This document shows, piece by piece, positions 1 to 5,213 of a DNA stretch of 5,213 nucleotides. Numbering within the stretch: position 1 is the first letter of the stretch; every line of letters starts with the position of its first letter. The notes under the pieces were generated by a model. It did not search any database. It saw only the letters and a list, made by a program, of their open reading frames with translations, and was not told the DNA's origin. Origin of the DNA: Gammaproteobacteria bacterium (GTDB lineage: Bacteria; Pseudomonadota; Gammaproteobacteria; UBA6429; Thiohalophilaceae); contig JAOULB010000184.1 of assembly GCA_029882235.1 (NCBI GenBank), positions 1 through 5,213 on the forward strand, given 5' to 3'. The position numbers were made by a program, and so were the translations under genes.

Positions 1-13
1 ATTTTATTAATAT

Positions 14-26
14 TTTCAATAAGTTA
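14..26 (+). promoter_or_regulatory. Possible IHF-binding site
   Basis: The bases TTTCAATAAGTTA match the IHF consensus WATCAANNNNTTR at all specified positions but one (T instead of A at the second position). The site lies between the NtrC-like sites and the left edge, where a sigma-54 promoter is expected. IHF commonly bends DNA between NtrC enhancers and sigma-54 promoters. The flanking DNA is very AT-rich, so a chance match is quite possible. Confidence 0.25.
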
Positions 27-48
27 TGGTATTTTCAGAAAAAATAAG

Positions 49-64
49 TGAACTAAAGTGGTGC
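49..64. promoter_or_regulatory. NtrC-like enhancer site (promoter-proximal, 1 mismatch)
   Basis: Read on the plus strand this is TGAAC-TAAAGT-GGTGC, which fits the NtrC dyad TGCAC-N6-GGTGC at 9 of 10 bases. Its centre (56.5) is 31 bp, about three helical turns, from the centre of the 80-95 site. That is close to the separation of the two strong NtrC sites upstream of Escherichia coli glnA. Alone this site would be weak. Its phasing with the other two raises its credibility. Confidence 0.45.
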
Positions 65-79
65 ACACATGAAGGCAGC

Positions 80-95
80 GCACCGATCATGCGCA
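80..95. promoter_or_regulatory. NtrC-like enhancer site (middle, 1 mismatch)
   Basis: On the minus strand this reads TGCGC-ATGATC-GGTGC, matching TGCAC-N6-GGTGC at 9 of 10 bases. It shares three bases with the stronger neighbouring site at 93-108, giving a 13-bp direct repeat of GCGCACC on the plus strand (78-84 and 91-97). Because the two sites overlap, NtrC dimers may compete here, or only one of the pair may be used. Confidence 0.5.
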
Positions 96-108
96 CCACA
101 TATGTGCA
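93..108. promoter_or_regulatory. NtrC-binding enhancer site (best match)
   Basis: On the minus strand this reads TGCAC-ATATGT-GGTGC, a full 10 of 10 match to the NtrC dyad with the spacing of the E. coli glnA enhancer (TGCAC-CAACAT-GGTGC, from memory). It sits just beyond the torF terminator and in front of about 90 bp of AT-rich DNA reaching the left edge. NtrC enhancers usually lie 100-150 bp upstream of a sigma-54 start site, so the -24/-12 promoter of a leftward operon should lie just outside the window. None is visible inside it. Confidence 0.65.
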
Positions 109-120
109 AAATTTAGACAT

Positions 121-149
121 AAAAAAAGCCTGCGGTTAAACAGGCTTTT
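121..149 (-). terminator. Rho-independent terminator of torF
   Basis: On the minus strand a perfect 9-bp stem (AAAAGCCTG / CAGGCTTTT, plus-strand arms 124-132 and 141-149) encloses an 8-nt loop. The 3' arm continues into a run of seven T residues (complement of 121-127). It lies 22 bp past the torF stop codon. It should insulate the NtrC-like sites and any leftward operon beyond them from torF readthrough. Confidence 0.88.
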
Positions 150-171
150 GCAGGAAGGGATGAATTAAAAA

Positions 172-810
172 CTAAAATTCGATGTCATGTTCCCATGATA
201 AGTAAACTTTCATATCGTGATCATCAACCGTTTCTAGATCGGTATCACTAACCGTCAATGTTAGTTCATTCATATGCAGGCTTGCGCTTGCATCAATATA
301 ATCTGCCTGCCCATCGCGATTGTATCGACCGACATGAAAGCCAAGATAAATTTTACGCTTAGAGGGAAGTTTCATTTTCAAACTGGCTTCAAGATAATTA
401 CCCGTATCATTGCCATCGGACATCTTTACCGTGAACCCCGCCTTACTAAAGGCGGCATAGATTTCTTCAAAATTCAGATCACTACTTTGTAGATACTGGT
501 AAGAGATAAATCCAATATCAAAACCAGTGTCTTCTTTTTTACCTGAGATACCGACATAGAGGTCGAGCTCTGATGAAGCACTACCTTTGGTACCCTGATT
601 GGTATTCGAAACCCAGGCCCCAACATACAGGTATTTATCATCCACATATTCAGTCCCACCCGAGACCTGAGCCTGACCGAGTGTCTGGGTGGTGCCACGC
701 CAGACATAATCCGACGCCACACCGACAGAGGCAAACCAGTTCCCCTCGGCAAACACCCATGAGGTGCAACCTATATATATAAGTACAACAGAACGTAATA
801 ATTTTGGCAT
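172..810 (-). CDS. TorF-family putative outer-membrane porin
   Basis: This encodes a complete 212-residue protein, slightly short for the TorF (Gcw_chp, TIGR02001-type) family of proteobacterial beta-barrel proteins of unproven substrate. Residues 1-21 form a signal peptide: K3 and R6, a hydrophobic core at about 8-20, and likely cleavage after VFA before E22. The mature chain opens with the family-typical motif SDYVWRG (33-39) and later has ELDLYVG (81-87). Many stretches of alternating hydrophobic residues follow, and the protein ends in phenylalanine, as outer-membrane barrels recognised by the BAM machinery usually do. The ATG at 808-810 is supported by AGAGGGG at 816-822, five bases upstream. 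The gene is divergent from ubiK and has its own terminator. I recall family members lying near glnK-amtB, which fits the NtrC-like sites beyond it. Porin activity is inferred from the family name, not shown. Confidence 0.88.
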   Translation of the reverse strand: MPKLLRSVVLIYIGCTSWVFAEGNWFASVGVASDYVWRGTTQTLGQAQVSGGTEYVDDKYLYVGAWVSNTNQGTKGSASSELDLYVGISGKKEDTGFDIGFISYQYLQSSDLNFEEIYAAFSKAGFTVKMSDGNDTGNYLEASLKMKLPSKRKIYLGFHVGRYNRDGQADYIDASASLHMNELTLTVSDTDLETVDDHDMKVYLSWEHDIEF

Positions 811-957
811 TCAGGCCCCTCTTTTAAGCATATTCCTGAGTTAGGGCTAATCATGCAGGCTTCATACCAGAAACCCTCAATGCCGGGGAAAAAATGCTTC
901 ATTAGCACGCACAAATACAGTAAGATTTTTGCTCCTTTATTCAGAACCCCTAAAGAC
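811..957. promoter_or_regulatory. Divergent intergenic region of torF and ubiK
   Basis: This 147-bp stretch must hold both the leftward torF promoter and the rightward ubiK-comM promoter. Only weak sigma-70 resemblances are visible. For ubiK there is a -10-like TAAGAT at 921-926 with a poor -35 (TTCATT, 898-903) 17 bp upstream. For torF there is a minus-strand TATGCT close to the ribosome binding site, or a TGGTATGAA extended -10-like element further upstream. I would not assign start sites from these. The plus-strand reading frame continues open through the region, but it does not look coding. Confidence 0.4.
816..822 (-). promoter_or_regulatory. Ribosome binding site of torF
   Basis: On the minus strand the sequence AGAGGGG ends five bases before the ATG at 808-810. 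It is purine-rich with a GAGG core complementary to the 16S rRNA 3' end. It fixes the torF start, which is also the start that gives a complete signal peptide. Confidence 0.7.
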
Positions 958-1212
958 ATGGCCAAATCATCACTCGACCAAATTATGGATCAAATCACCA
1001 ATGCCTTACCTGAGGGCTGGGACGAACTCAAAAGCGATCTGGATCGAAATTTCCATAGCAGCCTGCGCACGGCCCTGAGCAAACTCAATCTGGTGACGCG
1101 CGATGAATTTGAAATTCAGCGTGATCTGCTGATGCGCACCCGTGAGAAATGTGATGCCCTGGCCAAACAGGTCGAGGAAATGGAACAGACGTTAAAAAAT
1201 TCTACTGAGTAA
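958..1212 (+). CDS. ubiK: Ubiquinone biosynthesis accessory factor UbiK
   Basis: This small protein of the BMFP/YqiC family has 84 residues from the chosen start. UbiK binds UbiJ and assists the soluble ubiquinone-biosynthesis complex under aerobic conditions. It has also been linked to membrane-fusogenic activity. The N-terminal half (MAKSSLDQIMDQ, then ALPEG at 17-21) is a helix typical of the family. Residues 47-80 are highly charged with heptad-like hydrophobics (L57, L58, L68, V72, M75, L79), consistent with the C-terminal coiled coil used for trimerisation. The frame is open further upstream with ATGs at 853 and 880, which would give 119 or 110 residues. That extension has no family character and overlaps the region needed for promoters. 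The ribosome binding site at 958 is weak (TAAAG). comM follows after 84 bp on the same strand, so the two may form an operon. Confidence 0.9.
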   Translation: MAKSSLDQIMDQITNALPEGWDELKSDLDRNFHSSLRTALSKLNLVTRDEFEIQRDLLMRTREKCDALAKQVEEMEQTLKNSTE

Positions 1213-1286
1213 GATCAGAATATCGCTTGCCTGAATCGCGTGACTTGATTAAGGTAAGCACTGTTAAGGATTAACAATCATCGTGG

Positions 1287-1291
1287 AAGGA
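1287..1291 (+). promoter_or_regulatory. Ribosome binding site of comM
   Basis: The Shine-Dalgarno-like AAGGA, within the purine tract GGAAGGAAG (1285-1293), lies five bases before the ATG at 1297. It supports this start. The upstream GTG at 1283 is out of frame. Confidence 0.75.
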
Positions 1292-1296
1292 AGCCC

Positions 1297-2817
1297 ATGT
1301 CACTCGCAGTTGTCTATAGTCGTGCCCAAACCGGCGTCGAAGCGCCACTCGTCAGTGTTGAAGTTCATCTCTCCAATGGTTTGCCAAGCTTATCGATCGT
1401 TGGTCTACCCGAAGCTGGGGTAAAGGAAAGTAAAGACCGGGTTCGATCTGCGCTATTAAATAGTCAGTTTGAATTTCCGGCGCGACGTATCACCATTAAT
1501 CTCGCCCCTGCGGATCTACCCAAAGAGGGCGGCCGTTTTGATCTGGCCATTGCCATTGGTATTCTGGCGGCTTCTGGTCAAATCCCAACAGCAGGGCTTG
1601 AGCGCTACGAATTCATTGGTGAGTTAGCACTCACTGGCGCGCTACGGCCGGTTCGTGGGGCGCTGCCGGCGACGATTCAGTCGGCAAAATCTGCTCGAAC
1701 CATATTTGTACCTCAGGATAATGCCAGCGAAGCCAGTCTGGTCAGTGAGGCACAGATCCATGGCGCCGATCATCTGCTCGGTGTCTGCGCACATCTTTGT
1801 GGCCAGCAGGCCCTGCCCTTATTTGAACCTGAAACAGCCCCAGCACCTAGCGATAACAGCCACGATCTGTCCGAAGTTCGCGCCCAGCCACTGGCCAAAC
1901 GCGCCCTCGAAATCGCTGCTGCTGGCGGCCATAGCCTGCTGATGGTCGGCCCTCCGGGTACCGGCAAGACCATGCTGGCCTCACGCCTGCCCGGTATTCT
2001 GCCACCCATGACAGAGACAGAAGCACTGGAAACGGCCGCACTACAGTCTGTCAGTGATCAGGGGTTTAAAATTAGCCAGTGGCGACAACGTCCATTTCGC
2101 ACCCCGCATCACACCGCTTCGGGAGTGGCGCTGGTCGGAGGGGGTAGTCATCCTCGCCCCGGTGAAATCTCGCTGGCCAATAATGGGGTGATGTTTCTGG
2201 ATGAACTGCCCGAGTTTGATCGACGTGTGCTGGAGGTGCTGCGCGAGCCGCTAGAATCAGGACGCATCACCATTTCGCGTGCGGCCCGACAGGCCGAATT
2301 CCCATCACGTTTCCAGCTGATTGCCGCGATGAACCCCTGCCCCTGTGGGTATCTGGGTCATAGTAATGGTCGTTGTCATTGCACCGTCGAACAGGTGCAA
2401 CGTTATCGCAATCGTATTTCCGGCCCACTGATGGATCGCATTGATATGCATATCGAAGTGCCCAGCGTACCACTCACCGTCATGCAGGAGGCCGAGTCCG
2501 GTAGTGAAGATAGCCGAACCGTTCAACAACGTGTGATTAAAGCAAGGGAAAAACAGCTACGGCGAACAGGCAAACCGAATTGCCAGCTCGATAACCGAGA
2601 GATCAACAAGGACTGCCGTTTAAATAAAAATGATCAGGCACTATTAGAACGTGCCATCGAACAACTGGGCCTGTCCGCGCGCGCCTATCATCGCGTGCTC
2701 AAACTGGCGCGCACCATTGCCGACCTTGCTGATCAGGATCAGATCCAGACGCAACATGTCTCCGAAGCGATTGGCTACCGGCGTCTGGATCGACGTGTGG
2801 TGGCGCAGAATTTATAG
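1297..2817 (+). CDS. comM: ComM/YifB-family Mg-chelatase-like AAA+ ATPase
   Basis: This 506-residue protein has full family length. ComM is a hexameric AAA+ helicase that promotes branch migration when incoming single-stranded DNA is integrated during natural transformation (established in Vibrio cholerae). The family is also widespread in species not known to be competent. Domain order: an N-terminal Lon-fold ChlI-type domain (about 20-140, including LAPADLPKEGGRFDL at 69-83), a Mg-chelatase AAA+ domain (about 190-395) and a C-terminal Mg-chelatase domain (about 405-498). Walker A is GPPGTGKT at 218-225 and Walker B is VMFLDE at 298-303. The sensor-1 region contains N346. The GPLMDRID segment at 376-383 carries R381. 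Four cysteines (C348, C350, C360, C362) form the family's probable metal-binding cluster. All key residues are present, so the ATPase should be active. It sits 84 bp after ubiK on the same strand, and its stop codon overlaps the end of the convergent large gene by 6 bp. Confidence 0.95.
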   Translation: MSLAVVYSRAQTGVEAPLVSVEVHLSNGLPSLSIVGLPEAGVKESKDRVRSALLNSQFEFPARRITINLAPADLPKEGGRFDLAIAIGILAASGQIPTAGLERYEFIGELALTGALRPVRGALPATIQSAKSARTIFVPQDNASEASLVSEAQIHGADHLLGVCAHLCGQQALPLFEPETAPAPSDNSHDLSEVRAQPLAKRALEIAAAGGHSLLMVGPPGTGKTMLASRLPGILPPMTETEALETAALQSVSDQGFKISQWRQRPFRTPHHTASGVALVGGGSHPRPGEISLANNGVMFLDELPEFDRRVLEVLREPLESGRITISRAARQAEFPSRFQLIAAMNPCPCGYLGHSNGRCHCTVEQVQRYRNRISGPLMDRIDMHIEVPSVPLTVMQEAESGSEDSRTVQQRVIKAREKQLRRTGKPNCQLDNREINKDCRLNKNDQALLERAIEQLGLSARAYHRVLKLARTIADLADQDQIQTQHVSEAIGYRRLDRRVVAQNL

Positions 2818-5213
2818 CTCAACATTTGATGGGGCTGCTTCGTCATCAGCAGCCTCTTCTTCACCTTCTTCTGCAGCTTTTTTCTTTTTCTTCTTATCGT
2901 CGTCTTTGACTGCGTAGCTTTGATCTTCAGGCAGCATCACGGCGAGGTCAGGATAGGTGTAGTTACTGACATTGGTAAAGATGGCGGGATCGAGTTCGGC
3001 CAGTGATTCAATCTCAATCAAGTCACCACCGGATAAAAGACCCAGACCGGCAAAGATATGCGTCGCAAAAGCTGAGCTATCCAGAATAGAGCGTGGTGGA
3101 ATAGTGCCGGCATAAAAGACAACACTATTGTTCGACAGCAGTGAGAAGGTATCCTGAACTTCAACACTAATCGGTCTCTCAATCGTACCGAAGTCACCCT
3201 GTGGCACCAGAATTTCAACCGAGTAAGCGGTGATGTCGGGGGAAACATTATAATCGGCTTTTGGTGCACCAAACACTGAACCTGAATTCACCCGCATATT
3301 GAGAGTACCAATGTCGTAATTAGTGTTGATGTTATTGATGGTCACATCATCATCATTGGTAAAATAGATGTCGCCATTGTTAACCAGGTTGGTGACAAGT
3401 ACTGCCCCGGTATTAATAATATTAACAATCGAACCATTATTACCTGAATTAATTACATCCAACTCAGCCGTTTGGGTCTCGATTGGATCACTATCCGTAC
3501 CTATTCCTGTTGAAGCGCTTAATTGAGTTCGGTTGGCAATAATATTGATATTGTTATTTTCATGCAGGTCATAAAGTGCACCGCTGCCTGCATTCAGGCT
3601 AACGGTATTCCCTTCAACGGTTCCAACACCCAATCCATTTGCAGTTACTGATAAAGTGCCTGTCACAGCCGCTGTAGTTACAATCAGATCATCCGAATCC
3701 GTCAATGAAACATTATTGCCTCGATGAACAACAAAGTCGTTATAGTCACCCGCGCCTGTGAAGTTGGCGTTGTTCATCGTGATTTCAAGCAGGTCTGCAC
3801 TACCATTAACCAAATTAGTATTAACATCATTGATTAAACGAATATTCTGACCAAACAACTGCATCGGCCCAGACAACTGATTGACACCAACAAGATTGAT
3901 ATCATTGGCTGCGGTGAGATTAAGCGCCGCTGCATGGGATAGATCACTACCGGTAATCGCGCCACCGGCATTAATCTCAACCAGCCCCGTATTTGATAAG
4001 CTAGTGATACTGATGTTGTCTGTTTCATTGATACGAACATCACCCGAGTTAGCCACACCCAACGTATTCACACTGGTCTGTAACTGGCCATCATTGGCGA
4101 GATTGATAATGGACTGCACACCATTGAGCTCCAGATGATTCGCGGCAATCTGATAATCGACCACATCATTGGTAACATCAATAATTTCAGCATTGAGGAT
4201 CAGATTACCCGCACCCAGATCAATATCCTGCGTTAACTCTATCGTGTCATTGGTACCGCCATTGCCATTCACGGCCATATTGGTTTTACCGCTGAAGTAA
4301 ACCTGTGTACCACCACCAAAGATAAAGCCATTGCGATCAAGCGGTAAAACACGTGAGCCCAGATTTGCCGCAGTACCACTATTGAGTTCAATCAGGTCAT
4401 TCGCGGCTGAACCATTGATACTAAAGTCAGTCGCAATCACATCATCCAGCGCATCAACCACCTGTCGATACTGAACATTGAAGGTATTACCGCCCTGATT
4501 ATAGGAAATTTGATCATAGAAGAAAGGACCAACAATCACATCGGCAGTAAAGCTACCATCGTAACTACTATCACCACCGGTGAAGTTCACATTGTTATTA
4601 CCAATACCACCATCGAAGATCAGTGTGTTTACACCAGAAAGACCGGCAATGTTTACATTCAACTCATCATCATTTTCATTACCATTAACAGTGCCTGAAA
4701 CACCCGATGTAACATTGAAGGTGTCGTTACCACTACCACCGTTAATCGTGCTGAAGTCACCTGAGATCGTAAAAGTATCGTTATCGGCATTACCATTCAT
4801 GATACCGGTAACGGGGACTAATGAGGTGATGGTAAATTCATCATTGTCATTACCACCATTCATAGTGCCAGAGACATTATTACTGATAAAGAACTGGTCA
4901 TTACCATCTAAACCGTTGATCAGCCCCGTTACATCGGCGCCAAGATAAAACATATCGACACCATCATTACCGATCAGGTTTTCGATACCTTCAAAACCTG
5001 TATCCGAATTTAAGGTACCCGTATTAGTTGAAGTTGCTACCCAGGTATTGGTTTCAAGTGCAGCATAGATATAATCATCTCCACCTTCACCATTGAGTGT
5101 GGCAACCGTTTGACCGACTTCGAGGAAATCAAAGTCATCCGAACCAGCCCCGCCGAGGAGACTACCGGTCACACTGGAGGAGATATCAAAGTCATCATCA
5201 CCATCACCACCGC
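2812..5213 (-). CDS. Giant acidic beta-strand-repeat surface/secreted protein (N-terminus off the window)
   Basis: The frame is open from the right edge to a TAA at 2812-2814, giving at least 799 residues. The first possible start inside the window is a GTG at 5170-5172, but the reading frame and its repeats continue upstream of it, so that is not the true start. Residue numbers count from that GTG codon. Layout: RTX-like Gly/Asp repeats up to about 177; a beta-rich middle (about 180-650) with recurring strands such as NISITSL and NDINLVG, alternating Asn/Asp turns and hydrophobic residues, in the style of filamentous-haemagglutinin beta-helices; a C-terminal region (about 651-755) of different character; and a charged tail. 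I see no cysteine, one tryptophan (W44), and only two lysines before residue 756. No C-terminal autotransporter barrel, LPXTG motif or membrane segment is visible. Composition suggests an exported adhesin or calcium-binding structural protein, by two-partner or type I secretion, but the secretion route cannot be decided here. I do not recognise a named gene. Confidence 0.85.
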   Translation of the reverse strand, partial: GGDGDDDFDISSSVTGSLLGGAGSDDFDFLEVGQTVATLNGEGGDDYIYAALETNTWVATSTNTGTLNSDTGFEGIENLIGNDGVDMFYLGADVTGLINGLDGNDQFFISNNVSGTMNGGNDNDEFTITSLVPVTGIMNGNADNDTFTISGDFSTINGGSGNDTFNVTSGVSGTVNGNENDDELNVNIAGLSGVNTLIFDGGIGNNNVNFTGGDSSYDGSFTADVIVGPFFYDQISYNQGGNTFNVQYRQVVDALDDVIATDFSINGSAANDLIELNSGTAANLGSRVLPLDRNGFIFGGGTQVYFSGKTNMAVNGNGGTNDTIELTQDIDLGAGNLILNAEIIDVTNDVVDYQIAANHLELNGVQSIINLANDGQLQTSVNTLGVANSGDVRINETDNISITSLSNTGLVEINAGGAITGSDLSHAAALNLTAANDINLVGVNQLSGPMQLFGQNIRLINDVNTNLVNGSADLLEITMNNANFTGAGDYNDFVVHRGNNVSLTDSDDLIVTTAAVTGTLSVTANGLGVGTVEGNTVSLNAGSGALYDLHENNNINIIANRTQLSASTGIGTDSDPIETQTAELDVINSGNNGSIVNIINTGAVLVTNLVNNGDIYFTNDDDVTINNINTNYDIGTLNMRVNSGSVFGAPKADYNVSPDITAYSVEILVPQGDFGTIERPISVEVQDTFSLLSNNSVVFYAGTIPPRSILDSSAFATHIFAGLGLLSGGDLIEIESLAELDPAIFTNVSNYTYPDLAVMLPEDQSYAVKDDDKKKKKKAAEEGEEEAADDEAAPSNVEL
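2815..2907 (-). other. Charge-block C-terminal tail of the large protein
   Basis: This segment encodes residues 756-786: K-DDD, then six lysines (760-765), then AAEEGEEEAADDEAA and a short PSNVEL end. It is low-complexity and probably disordered. Eight of the nine lysines I count in the visible protein lie in or next to this segment or at the two isolated sites K296 and K638, with the tail holding seven. The plus strand here is T-rich (2878-2889) because of the AAA/AAG codons. The role is unknown. A secretion signal, an anchoring segment or an ionic interaction element are all possible. Confidence 0.7.
2831..2856 (+). terminator. Candidate comM terminator inside the convergent gene
   Basis: Arms GGGGCTGCT (2831-2839) and AGCAGCCTC (2848-2856) form a 9-bp stem with one G-T wobble around an 8-nt loop, 14 bp past the comM stop codon. 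The following bases are pyrimidine-rich (TTCTTC, then a run of six T residues at 2878-2883), but there is no clean U-tract directly after the stem. On the other strand the same bases encode the acidic C-terminal tail of the large protein, so codon composition could also explain the hairpin. No other terminator is visible between the two convergent genes. Confidence 0.4.
4642..5213 (-). repeat. RTX-like Gly/Asp-rich protein repeats of about 20 residues
   Basis: At least eight coils match a pattern V-[ST]-G-x-hydrophobic-N-G-x-x-x-[ND]-D-x-[FLY]-x-[IV]. Examples are GGDGDDDFDI (upstream of residue 1), GGAGSDDFDF (7-16), NGEGGDDYIY (27-36), NGLDGNDQFF (86-95), NGGNDNDEFT (105-114), NGNADNDTFT (126-135), NGGSGNDTFN (144-153) and NGNENDDELN (163-172). 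The last five are spaced 18-21 residues apart. Each resembles one GGxGxDxUx unit of haemolysin-type calcium-binding repeats, but single units are separated by about 10 residues of beta-strand. That suggests one unit per turn of a beta-helix, not a canonical tandem beta-roll. The array continues past the right edge, and some earlier units are degenerate or interrupted (about 37-80). Confidence 0.75.

Noticed and set aside
97..106. Perfect palindrome CACATATGTG as an independent operator
   Set aside because: It falls within the best NtrC-like dyad and is explained by that site plus its spacer.
274..492. Plus-strand open frame inside torF
   Set aside because: It lies wholly opposite a convincing signal-peptide-bearing barrel gene and has no protein-family character.
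766..810. YIGC at residues 12-15 of TorF as a lipobox
   Set aside because: Tyrosine at the -3 position is atypical, a good signal peptidase I site (VFA) lies at residues 19-21, and the C-terminal phenylalanine fits an integral outer-membrane barrel.
902..917. TTAGCACGCACAAATA as a sigma-54 -24/-12 promoter for ubiK
   Set aside because: The -24-like half is imperfect (AG instead of GG) and the -12 GC is absent at the required spacing.
1225..1259. Inverted repeat GCTTGCC / GGTAAGC between ubiK and comM as a terminator
   Set aside because: The 7-bp stem has a wobble, the loop is 21 nt and no T-run follows, so it would not end transcription. ubiK and comM can be co-transcribed.
2857..2883. AAAAAAG (2877-2883, minus strand) followed by the hairpin as a dnaX-like programmed frameshift site
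   Set aside because: The codon phase is AAA AAA G, not the A AAA AAG phase used by dnaX, and the hairpin lies about 20 nt away, too far for normal stimulation.
4580..4948. Plus-strand open frame of 122 codons opposite the large gene, with repeating Leu/Pro/Ser-rich segments
   Set aside because: It is the antisense shadow of the Gly/Asp repeats. Its apparent repeats mirror those on the other strand, and it has no ribosome binding site or recognisable domain.

Overview
The window looks like chromosomal DNA from a gammaproteobacterium. The best evidence is the cluster ubiK (ubiquinone-biosynthesis accessory factor) followed by comM (YifB-type AAA+ ATPase), with a TorF-family outer-membrane protein divergent from them. 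From general knowledge, this cluster often sits beside glnK-amtB in gammaproteobacteria. I cannot name the genus. The base composition looks uneven by eye: comM is GC-richer, and the left edge and the long repetitive gene on the right are AT-richer.

Layout from left to right. Positions 1-120 hold no gene. They carry three sequences of the form TGCAC-N6-GGTGC (one exact, two with a single mismatch), which match the NtrC enhancer consensus, followed by AT-rich DNA running to the left edge. The likely reading is the upstream activator region of a sigma-54 promoter for a leftward operon just outside the window, plausibly glnK-amtB. An intrinsic terminator at 121-149 closes the leftward torF gene (172-810). 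A short divergent intergenic region (811-957) separates torF from ubiK (best start 958, end 1212) and comM (1297-2817), which read rightward and are probably co-transcribed.

From 2812 to the right edge a single long leftward reading frame runs off the window, so its N-terminus is missing. It encodes at least 799 residues of a giant, acidic, Cys-free, nearly Lys-free, beta-strand-rich surface or secreted protein. The visible N-terminal part has RTX-like glycine/aspartate-rich repeats of about 20 residues. The middle resembles filamentous-haemagglutinin-type beta-helix sequence. The C-terminus is a charge-block tail with six lysines followed by acidic residues. The stop codons of this gene and comM overlap tail to tail by 6 bp, and a candidate comM terminator hairpin lies inside the 3' end of the convergent gene.

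The genes do not form one pathway. ubiK serves ubiquinone synthesis, comM serves DNA branch migration during natural transformation, torF encodes an outer-membrane barrel of unknown substrate, and the large gene encodes an extracellular or surface protein. The two points most worth following are the NtrC enhancer at the left edge and the unusual composition and tail of the large protein.
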